DNA of 64,000 nucleotides from Clostridiales bacterium (GCA_012519695.1 JAAYPT010000013.1:1-64000), one strand, 5' to 3'; positions 41,277-51,147 are shown, numbered from the stretch's first letter. A program made the numbers and translations. The notes: generated from the letters alone by a model not told the origin.

Positions 41277-43799
41277 ATGCGTAAGGGTGTGATAAAAGGA
41301 ATTGTACTAGTTGCAGTTTTTATTGTAACAATGGTGATAACCAGTATTTTAACTCACCAAAATAACATAGATCTTACTACGAAAATGTCGGAGCCGACCT
41401 TGCCGGTAATATCATTAGAAGAAAACGAAACCAAAATCGATGAATTGTACGGATATACCAAGGAAATGGACGGTACAGGAGTCAGAGATGCCATTGCACC
41501 GTTGGGGGAAGATTTAACATTACCAATTGATATAAAAACGTATCAGAGTCAGGTAGAAGCTATTTCCTATCAGGTGCGCACTATCGACATGGAACGGTTG
41601 ATTCAGGAAGATAAAATCGAAAGTTTTTCACAAAAAGATGGAGTAGTGAGCGAGAAGCTTCAGTTTGAAAATATATTAGAAGAAGACAAAGAGTATATGT
41701 TGATTCTCACATTACAGTGTGATGGAAAAGAAGTTTACTATTATACCAGAATTATTCGGGAAAGTGGATATCATGTACAAGAGGCAGTAGATTTTGTCTT
41801 AGATTTTCACGAAAAAACCTTTGATAAGCAGCAGGCAAATAGTCTCGCAACGTACTTAGAACCCAACACACAGGAAGATAATACTTCCCTTCAAAAAGTA
41901 ACCATTCATTCTAGTTTGAACCAGGTGTCATGGGCAGATTTTACCGGAGAGCGTGTGGAAAAACCGATACCATCTATTAAGGAAATCGGAACATCCTATA
42001 ATACCATCGTGCTGAATTATGTACTAATGGCTGCCGGTGAAAACGGAGAAGTGGAGTATTATAATGTAGAAGAGTATTATCGGGTACGTTATGGAAATAA
42101 TCGAATGTACCTGTTGAATTATGAGCGAACAATGAATGAGATTTTCCGGGGAGAAAGTGACAGAGTTACTGCAAATGGAATTTCTCTTGGAATTCGTTCC
42201 AAAGATGTGGAATATAAGGCAAATGAAAAAGGAAGTGTCATAGCCTTCGTGCAGGAAGGGGAATTATGGAGTTATAGCAGTGATGACAATCGTCTTTCCA
42301 AAGTATATAGTTTCCGTGGTGCAGAAGGAATTGATGACAGAGAAAATAATCCACAGCATGATATAAAAATTATTAAGATAGACGAAACCGGAAGTATGGA
42401 TTTTGTAGTGTATGGTTATATGAATCGAGGAAATCACGAAGGAAATACCGGAATTGCAGTTTATCATTATGATGGAGTGGGAAATACCACAGAGGAAGAA
42501 TTATTTATTCCATCAGATAAGTCCTATGAGATGTTAAAGGCAGAATGGGGAGATATTTTCTACGTTAGTGACGGAAATGTATTTTATCTGTTAGCCGGTG
42601 ACAGTCTTTATAGCATCAATCTGTATACCAGAGAGAGTAAAAAAGTGTTAGAGCATTTAGAGGGAGGACGATATGCAGTATCTGAAACAGGACGATATAT
42701 TGCATGGCAGGATTCAGATACCCTTTATAATGCAACAACGATTAAAGTTATGGATTTAGAAGGAGAAGAAATCCGTGAGGTTCAAGCGGGTGAGGGCGAA
42801 TATCTGCAACCGATAGGATTTGTCCAGAATGACTTTATATACGGAGCGGCAAGACAGGGAGATGTTGTAGTGGATAGCGCAGGAAATACCCAGTTCCCAA
42901 TGTGTCGCGTTCAGATATTGGATGAAAAGGGAGAAGTTGTAAAAGATTATGCCAAAGACGGTTATTATATAACAAAGGCCTATGTAGAGGATGAGACCAT
43001 ATATCTGAATCGTGTATATCAAAATGGAGCAGGTGCAATCCCGGCAGAGCAGGATACCATTAAAAATCAACAGTTAGAGGCAGAACGAAATATTACCGTG
43101 GACACCTCTCAATTAGAACAGAAGCAGACAATTGTTGAATTTACCTTTGCGGGAGATAGAGAAGAATTGACAGAAGCACCCCAGATTGTAGTACCAAAGG
43201 AGATTTTGGTAAAAGAAGATCGAAGTGTAACGCTAAATACAGATGCCAAACAGGAAATTTACTATGTATATAGTGCAGGAAAGATTGTAAAAGCCACCCC
43301 GTTTGTGGCAGAGGCGGTAACTACAGCAGATAGTAATATGGGCGTAGTTATTGGGGATAAACAAAAATATATTTGGCGAAGAGGAAGAAAAACATCACAG
43401 CCAGTAGTAGGTGATGTAACTATAGACGAAAGTCAGACAGGTGCCAATTCTACCGCAAGGTGTCTGACAGCAATTCTTCAGACCGAAGGTATCAGTATGG
43501 ATGTGGAAGGGCTTTTGACCCAGGGAGAGACACCAAAACAGATATTGACGGAAGCATTAAGTGATGATAAAGTCATTGATTTGACAGGTTGTAATGTGGA
43601 ACAGGTGCTATATTATGTAAACCTAAAAACACCTGTATATGCAGTTGTAAATAACGAGGCGATGTTAATCGTGGGATATGACGAACATAATACCATTTTA
43701 TATAATCCGGATAGTAATACAACCTATAAAATGGGGCTTCAGGATAGCAATGCCATGTTCGAGGCAGCAGGAAATGTTTTCCTGGGGTATCTGAAGTAG
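41277..43799 (+). CDS. Membrane-anchored beta-propeller protein with a C39-like domain lacking catalytic residues
   Basis: This 840-residue protein has a signal anchor at about 8-28, an extracellular region of about 650 residues with beta-propeller-like repeats (YAVSETGRYIAWQDSD, GSVIAFVQEGELWSY), and a C-terminal domain resembling peptidase C39 (papain fold): NSTARCLTAILQTEGI and MLIVGYDEHNTILYNPDS. The usual nucleophile Cys position reads Ser (near 725), and the catalytic His before VGYD is absent, so it is probably non-peptidase. The ATG at 41277 follows GGAAAGGACG. It follows the methyltransferase gene without a gap and is unrelated in appearance to it. Confidence 0.78.
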   Translation: MRKGVIKGIVLVAVFIVTMVITSILTHQNNIDLTTKMSEPTLPVISLEENETKIDELYGYTKEMDGTGVRDAIAPLGEDLTLPIDIKTYQSQVEAISYQVRTIDMERLIQEDKIESFSQKDGVVSEKLQFENILEEDKEYMLILTLQCDGKEVYYYTRIIRESGYHVQEAVDFVLDFHEKTFDKQQANSLATYLEPNTQEDNTSLQKVTIHSSLNQVSWADFTGERVEKPIPSIKEIGTSYNTIVLNYVLMAAGENGEVEYYNVEEYYRVRYGNNRMYLLNYERTMNEIFRGESDRVTANGISLGIRSKDVEYKANEKGSVIAFVQEGELWSYSSDDNRLSKVYSFRGAEGIDDRENNPQHDIKIIKIDETGSMDFVVYGYMNRGNHEGNTGIAVYHYDGVGNTTEEELFIPSDKSYEMLKAEWGDIFYVSDGNVFYLLAGDSLYSINLYTRESKKVLEHLEGGRYAVSETGRYIAWQDSDTLYNATTIKVMDLEGEEIREVQAGEGEYLQPIGFVQNDFIYGAARQGDVVVDSAGNTQFPMCRVQILDEKGEVVKDYAKDGYYITKAYVEDETIYLNRVYQNGAGAIPAEQDTIKNQQLEAERNITVDTSQLEQKQTIVEFTFAGDREELTEAPQIVVPKEILVKEDRSVTLNTDAKQEIYYVYSAGKIVKATPFVAEAVTTADSNMGVVIGDKQKYIWRRGRKTSQPVVGDVTIDESQTGANSTARCLTAILQTEGISMDVEGLLTQGETPKQILTEALSDDKVIDLTGCNVEQVLYYVNLKTPVYAVVNNEAMLIVGYDEHNTILYNPDSNTTYKMGLQDSNAMFEAAGNVFLGYLK

Positions 43800-43803
43800 C
43801 CTC

Positions 43804-43831
43804 TAAAGTTTTTTGCACTTATTACCGAAAT
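43804..43831 (+). promoter_or_regulatory. Candidate sigma-28 (SigD) promoter before the FliK-like gene
   Basis: TAAA (43804-43807), 16 bases, ACCGAAAT (43824-43831) resembles the SigD/FliA consensus TAAA-N15-GCCGATAA, with the key CCGA core kept. It is weaker than the flagellin promoter. It would place this gene in the late flagellar regulon. Confidence 0.5.
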
Positions 43832-43884
43832 AGTAGTTATGAAATAACGTAACGATGAGTATAGAGGATAATGGAGTGCGGAAC

Positions 43885-46800
43885 ATGAGAGTAGATAACA
43901 GTAATTTAATAGAAATTACCAAATCAAATAGTAGTGTAGAGATAAAAGGGAATGTTTCCGTTCAGACGCAGCAGACCACAACTCAGCAGATTGATAAGAC
44001 AACTGGTGAGGTGCGGTCTGTACAGCAGACGACCGTAGACAAGCCCTTTTTTGCTGGAGATTCAGAGTCCGAATTGGACAAAATTCGTCAGGATGCAGAG
44101 AATATGGAGGTAAAACTCTATAAAAAACGTATGGAAACGGTGACCAATACTGCATCAGCAGATGATTGTGCGAAAATGGATGAGGATGGTTCTCCATTAA
44201 ACAGTACCGAAGTAAAAACGGTAGTAACAGAAATGGATAAGATAAAAATGCAGCTTGCTAAAGCCGGAGTAGATATTAGCATTTTTGGTGATGATTTAAG
44301 CATGGATCAGTTGGCAGAAATGTTAGGCAGTACGGGAATGGCATACCAGATGGAACAGACCATTACTGCGGCAGATTTACCGGCTACCGAGGAAAACATT
44401 TCGGATTGTCAGGAGACTTTGAAGCAGGCAGCAGACCTAACCGATTGTAACGAACAGACTGTAAAGTATATGGTAGAAAATGAACTTTCTCCTACCGTAG
44501 AAAATTTGTATAAAGCACAGCATAGTACAACTTCATCTGCAACGGTACCAATGCAGCAGACAGCGGAAACCGGTGCAAAACAAGAAAGTGTAGTAGATGA
44601 AAACTTCCAAAAGCAGATTGAACAGGTAGTAAAAGAAGCAGGACTGGAAGTAAACGATACCACATTAGGTTATAGCCAGTGGATGCTGGATAATAATATT
44701 CCGTTGACAGCAGAAAATCTTAAGTATGCGGCAGATTTATTTGAAATGGAGTTTCCGCTGGATGTAGCAACTGTTATGGACGGAATGATGACAGCTATTT
44801 CTGAGGGAAATCGTCCAAAAGATGCGGTAGTGGTAGAGGGATACAGCTTAGAAGACCGGGCAGAGCAGACTGCCGATATCGTAGAAAACGTTACGGATGC
44901 AGATATATGGACCGTGGTAGAAAAGGGACAGCAAGTAACCGTAGAAAATCTTGCGGCAGCCCATAACAGTAATACAGCCGCACAAAGTGGTGATGAGACA
45001 GATAGTAGAAAAGAGACGCAGAGTGCAGAAGTTCCGGCATATGCACAGGAAGATATAAAGTATATTACTGCACGCCGCCAGTTAGAAGAAATTCGTCTCA
45101 TGATGACAACGGAGGCAAATTATGCCTTACTGAAAAAGGGAATCAGCATAGAAACAAAGCCATTAGAGGACTTGGTAGAGCAATTAAAAAATTTAGAGAA
45201 TGATTATTATAAAAATCTGTTAAGCAATAATGGAATTGAACCAACCAAGGAAAATACCAAACTTTTCGCAGAGACGGTAGGAAAAGCGGAAGAATTAAAG
45301 AGTGTACCGGCATATGTATTAGGAACAGATAACGTAGAAAATCATACCGTTAATACCTTGCATGAAACAGGAACTCAATTAAAAAATGAGTTCCAAAAGG
45401 CCGGAGAAGCGTATGAGACTTTGATGACTGCTCCAAGGGCAGATATGGGAGATTCTATTCAAAAAGCATTCCCAAATGTAGATGATATTTTAAAAGACCT
45501 TGGAATGGAAACTACAGAGGCAAATCAAAGAGCAGTAAGAATACTGGCATATAATCAGTTGGATATTACAGCAGATTCCATTACGCAAATGAAAGCGGCA
45601 GACCAGAAGGTACAGGTATTATTCCAAAATCTTTCTCCATCCGTAGTAATGGAAATGATTCGTGAAGGTGTAAATCCATTGGAAATGGATATTAGTCAGT
45701 TAAATGCAAAGGCAGAAGAAATTAAAAATCAAATAGATGCAGGCGGCGAAGAAAAATTCAGTAAGTATCTTTGGAAAATGGAGCAAAAAAACGAAATTAC
45801 TTCGGAAGAAAGGGATAGTTACATCGGAATTTACCGTTTATTAAATCAGATTGATAAAACAGATGGAGCAGTAATAGGAGCAGTATTAAATCAGGGAGCA
45901 GAGCTTAGCATGAAGAATCTGCTTACTGCGGTAAGAACCAATCGAAGCCATGGCGTGAATACATCGGTAGATGATAATTTTGGAGCAACAGAAACGGTAA
46001 AGACACCGGATTTAAGTATTTCACAGCAGATAGAGGCAGCATATCAGACCGATTGTGCCAAGGAAGCATTTGCAAGAATGACGCCGGAAGGTATGGAACA
46101 GGCACAGCAGCAAGGGGCAGTAGACGAAATGACGCCGGAAGAATTGCTGTGGCAACTGAAAAATACCAAAGTGGATCAGGAATCAGAGGAAGCATACTAT
46201 CAACAGCAGTTACAGGAATTTGCACAGGCAAGAGGTGCAGAAGAACAAGTATTAAAATTACTGACCGGATATGATATGCCGGTAACGGCGTATAATGTAC
46301 TGGCAGCAAACCAGATGCTTCATAATCGAAACGGTATGTTTAAGACCTTGTTTGAACATAGCAACGAGGAAGAAACCGATATTGATTTAGAAGAAGTAAA
46401 GCAGGGGATTTTAGAGGACTTTGCAGAAGCGGTAAAAACACCGGAAGATATGGCAAAGGCACAGAAAAAACTTGCAGATGTAGCTGAAAACGTAATGAAA
46501 ACAATGGCACAGGCTACAGATGTACAAAGCTTCGATATTCGAGACTTAAAGATTATGCGTCAGGAAATTGAACTGGGAAATAAAATGGCAAAAGAAGAAA
46601 ATTATGCAATCCCCGTTCTTGTAGCAGACGAATATACCAATATACAGTTAAAGATTGTACGGGGAACAGAAAAGCGAGGAAGATTAGATGTTATCTTTGA
46701 CTCACCGAAACTTGGAAAAGTAGCAGCAAGATTTCAGGTGCAGGGAGAAAAGGTAAAGGGCTATATTGCTTCGGATTCTGAAGATACCATAGAAAATCTG

Positions 46801-47034
46801 AAAGAACAGCAAGAACAGTTATCTGAAAAACTCAGTATGGAAGGAACCTTATATCCAAACTTGGATTTGATTCAAAGTGATAACTTGGATTTAACACAGT
46901 TTTCTCTGGATAATCGAACCTATGGGGATATTAGTGACCAGCCGGAAGAAGAATATCAGGTACAGACCAAGGTGCTGTATGGTATGGCAAAAGAATTTAT
47001 TGGTGCAGTAAAACAACTGGGAATAGAAGAGTAA
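43885..47034 (+). CDS. Large FliK-like flagellar-locus protein with repeated motif
   Basis: This 1049-residue protein has no signal peptide or membrane span and is rich in Gln, Glu and Asn. It contains eight or so copies of a short motif of the form (N)xxIPxTxENLxxA, for example near nucleotides 44476, 44690, 44920, 45225, 45556, 45895 and 46270. The last 150 residues (RGRLDVIFDSPKLGKVAARFQVQGEKVKGYI) resemble the C-terminal hook-length-control domain of FliK. It lies directly before flagellin. The ATG at 43885 follows GGAGTGCGG; an ATG at 43855 has no ribosome site. The FliK link is an inference. Confidence 0.72.
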   Translation: MRVDNSNLIEITKSNSSVEIKGNVSVQTQQTTTQQIDKTTGEVRSVQQTTVDKPFFAGDSESELDKIRQDAENMEVKLYKKRMETVTNTASADDCAKMDEDGSPLNSTEVKTVVTEMDKIKMQLAKAGVDISIFGDDLSMDQLAEMLGSTGMAYQMEQTITAADLPATEENISDCQETLKQAADLTDCNEQTVKYMVENELSPTVENLYKAQHSTTSSATVPMQQTAETGAKQESVVDENFQKQIEQVVKEAGLEVNDTTLGYSQWMLDNNIPLTAENLKYAADLFEMEFPLDVATVMDGMMTAISEGNRPKDAVVVEGYSLEDRAEQTADIVENVTDADIWTVVEKGQQVTVENLAAAHNSNTAAQSGDETDSRKETQSAEVPAYAQEDIKYITARRQLEEIRLMMTTEANYALLKKGISIETKPLEDLVEQLKNLENDYYKNLLSNNGIEPTKENTKLFAETVGKAEELKSVPAYVLGTDNVENHTVNTLHETGTQLKNEFQKAGEAYETLMTAPRADMGDSIQKAFPNVDDILKDLGMETTEANQRAVRILAYNQLDITADSITQMKAADQKVQVLFQNLSPSVVMEMIREGVNPLEMDISQLNAKAEEIKNQIDAGGEEKFSKYLWKMEQKNEITSEERDSYIGIYRLLNQIDKTDGAVIGAVLNQGAELSMKNLLTAVRTNRSHGVNTSVDDNFGATETVKTPDLSISQQIEAAYQTDCAKEAFARMTPEGMEQAQQQGAVDEMTPEELLWQLKNTKVDQESEEAYYQQQLQEFAQARGAEEQVLKLLTGYDMPVTAYNVLAANQMLHNRNGMFKTLFEHSNEEETDIDLEEVKQGILEDFAEAVKTPEDMAKAQKKLADVAENVMKTMAQATDVQSFDIRDLKIMRQEIELGNKMAKEENYAIPVLVADEYTNIQLKIVRGTEKRGRLDVIFDSPKLGKVAARFQVQGEKVKGYIASDSEDTIENLKEQQEQLSEKLSMEGTLYPNLDLIQSDNLDLTQFSLDNRTYGDISDQPEEEYQVQTKVLYGMAKEFIGAVKQLGIEE

Positions 47035-47069
47035 AGGAACTTAATTGCCGAAACAAGGAAGAAACGGCT

Positions 47070-47096
47070 TAATATTTCAGGCAGGGACGCCGATAT
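47070..47096 (+). promoter_or_regulatory. Sigma-28 (SigD) promoter of the flagellin gene
   Basis: TAAT (47070-47073), 15 bases, GCCGATAT (47089-47096) is an almost perfect SigD/FliA promoter, 26 bases before the start codon. Confidence 0.88.
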
Positions 47097-47121
47097 ACAA
47101 ACCATAAGAGAGGTGCACAAT

Positions 47122-48565
47122 ATGAAAATTAATCACAATATGTCGGCAGTTATTGCCAATAAACAATTATTAAGAACGGAGAATGGATTGACTTCTTCTT
47201 TAGAGCGTTTGTCTTCTGGATTGCGTATTAATCATGCATCCGATGATGCGGCTGGAATGGCAATCGCAAGCAAAATGAATGCGCAGATTAAAGGATTGAA
47301 TCAGGCATCCAGAAATGCATCAGATGGTGTATCCGTATTGGATACTGCAGATGGTGCATTAAACGAAGTAGCAAGCATGTTACAAAGAATGCGTGAATTA
47401 TCTGTACAGGCAGCAAATGAGACCAACACAGAGACAGATTTAAAAGCCATTCAGGCAGAAATCACATCTCTTACAGATGAAATAGACCGTGTTTCCAAGG
47501 ATACAGAATATAATACCATGAATCTGTTAGACGGAACACAGGATACCAGAGTATATCCAAGTGTAAGAGGAATTGAGCGTATTGATATTTCAGATAATGT
47601 GGAAAAAGGTGTTTACAATATTACAGTAAATGCACCGGCAGAACATGCGGTAGGTGAAGGAAATACTGCGGCAGCTACTACAACAGTAACAGCAGCTCAG
47701 GAAGGTAAAGTTGTAATCAACGGTGTAGAAGTAGAAATTAATGAAGGTGATACGTTTACACAGGTATACGAGAAACTTCGTGCCGGAGCAGAAACCGGAA
47801 ATGTAAATCTTTTGGTAGTGGCAGATACTACGGCAACAGGCGGAACAGCTGAAAATGCAGGATATGTACCAACAGATGTAGCAGCAGGTGGAATATTGGT
47901 ATTTGTTTCCAAACAATATGGTTCAGCAGCAGAATTAAATATAAGTTGTGAAAATACAGCATTAGCAGCATACCTTGGAATTCCGGCCAATGGTTATACA
48001 GAACATGGTGCAGATGCAGATGTGTCATTTGCAGCAGGTGATAATGGATTCACCACACAGGCAACTATGACAACAGAAGGAACACATGTAAAAGTAACAG
48101 ATCGAAGCGGATTTGAAATGAACTTTGAAGTAATGCCAGACGTAGCCGGAGATGTATCACTGGAAGTTACAGATATCGGAACAATGACACTTCAGATTGG
48201 AGCAAATGAAAATCAGACAATGGATGTGCGTATTCCGGAAATTTCTTCTAAGAGCCTTTACATTGATCAAGTAGATGTAAGAACTGTAAATGGTGCCGGT
48301 AGAGCAATTACAAGTTTTGATAATGCAATTGGTAAGGTAAGTGAAGCACGTTCTAGAATCGGTGCATACCAGAATCGTTTGGATTCTGCTGTAAATAGTC
48401 TGGAAGGAACAGAAGAGAATATGACAGCGGCTCTTTCCCGTATTGAAGATGTGGATATGGCAGAAGAAATGTCTGAATATACAAAATATAATGTATTATC
48501 TCAGGCAGCAACCTCTGTACTTGCGCAGGCAAATGATATTCCACAGCAGGTACTCCAGTTATTAC
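47122..48565 (+). CDS. Flagellin
   Basis: This 482-residue flagellin (the coding sequence runs to a TAG ending at 48570) has the D0/D1 N-terminus MKINHNMSAVIANKQLLR with LSSGLRINHASDDAAGMAI, a variable central domain of about 200 residues, and the C-terminal D1/D0 part ending in ATSVLAQANDIPQQVLQLLQ. It polymerises into the flagellar filament after export by the type III apparatus. The ATG at 47122 follows GAGAGGTG; a GTG 9 bases earlier is part of the ribosome site. It is driven by a SigD promoter and followed by a FliS-type chaperone. Confidence 0.95.
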
Positions 48566-48582
48566 AGTAGGGGGCTTAAAGT

Positions 48583-49059
48583 ATGAAGGATGAAAAGAAA
48601 CAGGAGTTTACCCGAAGGCTTAGTTGCTGTAATCGTGGGGAAATGATTATTATTATTTACGATATCCTGTTTTCCTATCTGGAAGAGGCACAGGAAGCAC
48701 AGAAAGTAGGAAATTATGAAGGATTTAAGGATTCTGTGCATAAGGCTCAGCAGGTAGTACGAAGATTGATGGGAACATTGGATTTTACCTATCCGGTATC
48801 AAAGGATCTTCATGCACTTTATCGTTTTATAAATGAATTATTGGCACTTGCTATTGTAAAAAATACGGAACAAAATATTATAGATGCTAAGAAGGTTTTG
48901 AAGAATCTATATGATGGATTCTGGGAAGCGGCACAACACGATACATCAGAACCATTAATGCAGCATACACAACAGGTAGTTGCAGGGATGACCTATCAAA
49001 AGGGAACATTGACAGAAACCCTTCAAGGTTCAGAGAGTAGCAGAGGGTTCTTAGCATAA
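48583..49059 (+). CDS. Flagellar export chaperone FliS-like protein
   Basis: This 158-residue all-helical protein matches FliS: EMIIIIYDILFSYLEEAQEA, HKAQQVVRRLMGTLDFTYPVSKDLHALYRFINELLALA. FliS binds the C-terminal helices of flagellin in the cytoplasm and prevents early polymerisation. It lies 12 bases after flagellin, which supports the match. It is somewhat longer than typical FliS (about 130 residues), with an extra Gln/Thr/Ser-rich tail of about 25 residues. A strong terminator follows. Confidence 0.85.
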   Translation: MKDEKKQEFTRRLSCCNRGEMIIIIYDILFSYLEEAQEAQKVGNYEGFKDSVHKAQQVVRRLMGTLDFTYPVSKDLHALYRFINELLALAIVKNTEQNIIDAKKVLKNLYDGFWEAAQHDTSEPLMQHTQQVVAGMTYQKGTLTETLQGSESSRGFLA

Positions 49060-49065
49060 AAAATA

Positions 49066-49117
49066 AAAATGGAGTTATTACATTCTGATATCAGTGATGT
49101 ATAACTCCATTTTTTCA
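49066..49117 (+). terminator. Terminator of the flagellin operon
   Basis: AAAATGGAGTTAT...ATAACTCCATTTT with an inner TACAT/ATGTA stem makes a long hairpin that ends in six Ts, right after the FliS-like gene. It also lies 16 bases beyond the convergent DUF2508 gene. Confidence 0.9.
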
Positions 49118-49132
49118 TATAACATCGCAAAG

Positions 49133-49393
49133 TCAAGCTTTTTGCAGAGAAAAATTTTCTTCCGTAGAATTACAATTTTCGGGATTAAGCTGTTTCACCC
49201 GGGTAAGTAAAAATTTATATCGCATCTGCAAGGCATTTACCTGATAAATGCAACAGTCTATCATATCCGGGTCCATGGCATTTTGAAAATCATCATAAGC
49301 AAGTGCCAAATCATATCTGGCTTTTTCCAGGTCATCTAAAAGTAGAGTGTAAGCAGTGGTATCAGATAACTGCTTTTTCGAACTCTGAAACAT
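49133..49393 (-). CDS. DUF2508 family protein (YaaL-like)
   Basis: This 86-residue protein has the DUF2508 core (LLLDDLEKARYDLALAYDDFQNAMDPDMIDCCIYQVNALQMRYKFLL), a small helical protein whose function is unknown. The ATG at 49393 follows AAAGGAATGGG. A much longer frame in the same register (to 49696) runs through divergent bofA and has no homology, so it is not used. In Bacillus, yaaL and bofA are co-directional next to recR; here the two are divergent. Confidence 0.85.
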   Translation of the reverse strand: MFQSSKKQLSDTTAYTLLLDDLEKARYDLALAYDDFQNAMDPDMIDCCIYQVNALQMRYKFLLTRVKQLNPENCNSTEENFSLQKA

Positions 49394-49534
49394 ATGAATC
49401 CCATTCCTTTCATAATAGCGCTTAAAAGTTTCTTTTATAAAGTATAAGCAGAAAATGGGAAGTCTATACAAAAAGTCATAAATTTTTCCAAAATGTATAT
49501 ATTTTAGAAAAAGAAGATAGCAGGAAAACAAGAA

Positions 49535-49807
49535 ATGGAACAAGAATACGGAATGATAGCAATTGCCGGAATTTGTCTGGTGGTACTTCTTATGGGAATG
49601 ATGAAGAAAAAGGCGAAGGTGGCAGCGGTTTTTTTGAGTCGCGCGGCAGTGGGGGTGGTAGGTATTAGTGTTGTAAATCAGATGCTGGAAACCCAAGGGA
49701 TTGCCATAGCGGTTGGAATAAATCCAGTCAGTGCTTTGACAATCGGAACCCTTGGTATCAGCGGGTTTGCGTTGTTATATGGGATTATGTTGTATGGTTC
49801 TTTGTAA
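49535..49807 (+). CDS. Pro-sigma-K processing inhibitor BofA family protein
   Basis: This 90-residue membrane protein matches BofA: hydrophobic spans at about 5-20 and 60-85, and the GINPVSALTIGTLGISGFALLYGI C-terminal region. In Bacillus BofA holds the SpoIVFB protease inactive in the forespore membrane until sigma-K activation. Its presence suggests spore-forming ancestry. The ATG follows AGCAGGAAAAC. No sporulation genes flank it besides the DUF2508 gene. Confidence 0.88.
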   Translation: MEQEYGMIAIAGICLVVLLMGMMKKKAKVAAVFLSRAAVGVVGISVVNQMLETQGIAIAVGINPVSALTIGTLGISGFALLYGIMLYGSL

Positions 49808-49814
49808 GAACAGT

Positions 49815-50378
49815 TTAAAAATTAAATATAATTCCACAGACAGCCGCAATGGCAATATAAACAACGGGATGAGCCTTGATTTTTTTTACTCCAATAAAGA
49901 GTAAAATAGCAAGAATAATTCCCTTGACATCAAAGATAGATAGTATGTTATTCGTTTCGTTGAATAAGTTTAGATGTAAAAGTGCAACGGTAGCAACAGA
50001 GCACATAGCAACAGCAATTAATGCACTAGATGCAGGACGTAAGCCGTACAGTACATTTTGCACGATTTTAGAATCTTTAAAGCTATTCAAGAAATGAGCA
50101 ATGATGATAATAATAATAATAGATGGTGCAACTAATCCCAGAGTTGCAATAATACTACCAGAAATTCCTGCAGTGATATTGCCGGTATAGGTTGCCATAT
50201 TAACGCCAAGCGGGCCTGGAGTACATTCTGATATGGCAATAAGATTACTTAGATCTTTGGTAGTAAACCAATCAGTTTTTTTGCATAAATCTTGTAAAAA
50301 AGGAAGCGTAGCCAGTCCACCTCCAATACTAAAGAGACCAATTTTAAAATATTCCCAAAAAAGTCTTAAATATATCAT
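49815..50378 (-). CDS. Chromate transporter family protein, second half-size subunit
   Basis: This 187-residue membrane protein is a short-chain CHR-family member: YFKIGLFSIGGGLATLPFLQ, LIAISECTPGPLGVNMATYTGN and about six spans. Half-size CHR proteins work as heterodimers encoded by adjacent genes, as here: its start overlaps the stop of the other half by 4 bases. The family moves chromate or sulfate-like anions. Function in an anaerobe without chromate is unclear. Confidence 0.92.
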   Translation of the reverse strand: MIYLRLFWEYFKIGLFSIGGGLATLPFLQDLCKKTDWFTTKDLSNLIAISECTPGPLGVNMATYTGNITAGISGSIIATLGLVAPSIIIIIIIAHFLNSFKDSKIVQNVLYGLRPASSALIAVAMCSVATVALLHLNLFNETNNILSIFDVKGIILAILLFIGVKKIKAHPVVYIAIAAVCGIIFNF

Positions 50379-50953
50379 CGTATATCCTCCTTTTGTTTTT
50401 CTAAAGTATTTTTTGCAATTTTAGTTTTAATAGTACAGATAATGACTCCGAGTATACCAGAAAAAATAATTAAGTATGCAGAAGAAATGTTTGTAAATAA
50501 AGAGATACAAAAAACTAAAAGAAAAATAAGAATACTACATTTATCTTTTAGGGATTTTTTTCCAAGCTTAATTACGGCATCTAATATTAAAACAAAGACA
50601 CAAACGGTAATTCCGGCGAGAGCATGTTGCACGGCAGCATATTCAGCAAAGTGTTGTACAAACATAGCAATAATAGTGATAATAATCCAAGAAGGAAATA
50701 CAACACCTATAGTAGCAAAGATTCCGCCTAGGATACCGGCCATTTTATAACCTACAAAAGTGGCAGTGTTAATGGCAATGACTCCGGGAGTACATTGACC
50801 AATCGCATAATAATCCATAAGCTCTTCTTCTGTTACCCAGTGTTTATCTTCTACAAGTTCTCGTTGAAGCATAGGAAGCATTGCATATCCGCCTCCAAAA
50901 GTAAGTCCGCCGATTCTGGCGAAAGATGTGAATAAGTTTAATAGTAGTTTCAT
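50375..50953 (-). CDS. Chromate transporter family protein, first half-size subunit
   Basis: This 192-residue protein is the partner half of the CHR pair: FARIGGLTFGGGYAMLPMLQREL, YYAIGQCTPGVIAINTATFVGYK and six spans. The ATG at 50953 is chosen because AGGAG lies 9 bases before it; the GTG 6 bases upstream falls within the gap. It is the first gene of the minus-strand pair. The 280-base region up to the plus-strand binding-protein gene holds the promoters of both units and the leader element at 51148. Confidence 0.92.
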   Translation of the reverse strand: MKLLLNLFTSFARIGGLTFGGGYAMLPMLQRELVEDKHWVTEEELMDYYAIGQCTPGVIAINTATFVGYKMAGILGGIFATIGVVFPSWIIITIIAMFVQHFAEYAAVQHALAGITVCVFVLILDAVIKLGKKSLKDKCSILIFLLVFCISLFTNISSAYLIIFSGILGVIICTIKTKIAKNTLEKQKEDIR

Positions 50954-51147
50954 AGACACACACTCCTCTTTTTTATGATTACGAAGTATATCATGAGGGA
51001 GAAAAAAAGAAAAATACTATAAAAATATAAAAAATATACATAAAAAGTATGGAGGATAAAAAGACTATATAAAATAAATATAGGAAATATATAGAAAAAA
51101 TATTAGACAAAATAAAAAGAACTGTGATGTTCTGTGTTCAACGATTT

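Noticed and set aside
49394-49696. Extension of the minus-strand DUF2508 frame to 187 residues
   Set aside because: The added part is antisense to bofA, has a non-protein-like composition (His/Tyr/Leu/Phe-rich) and no ribosome site; the DUF2508 core starts at 49393.
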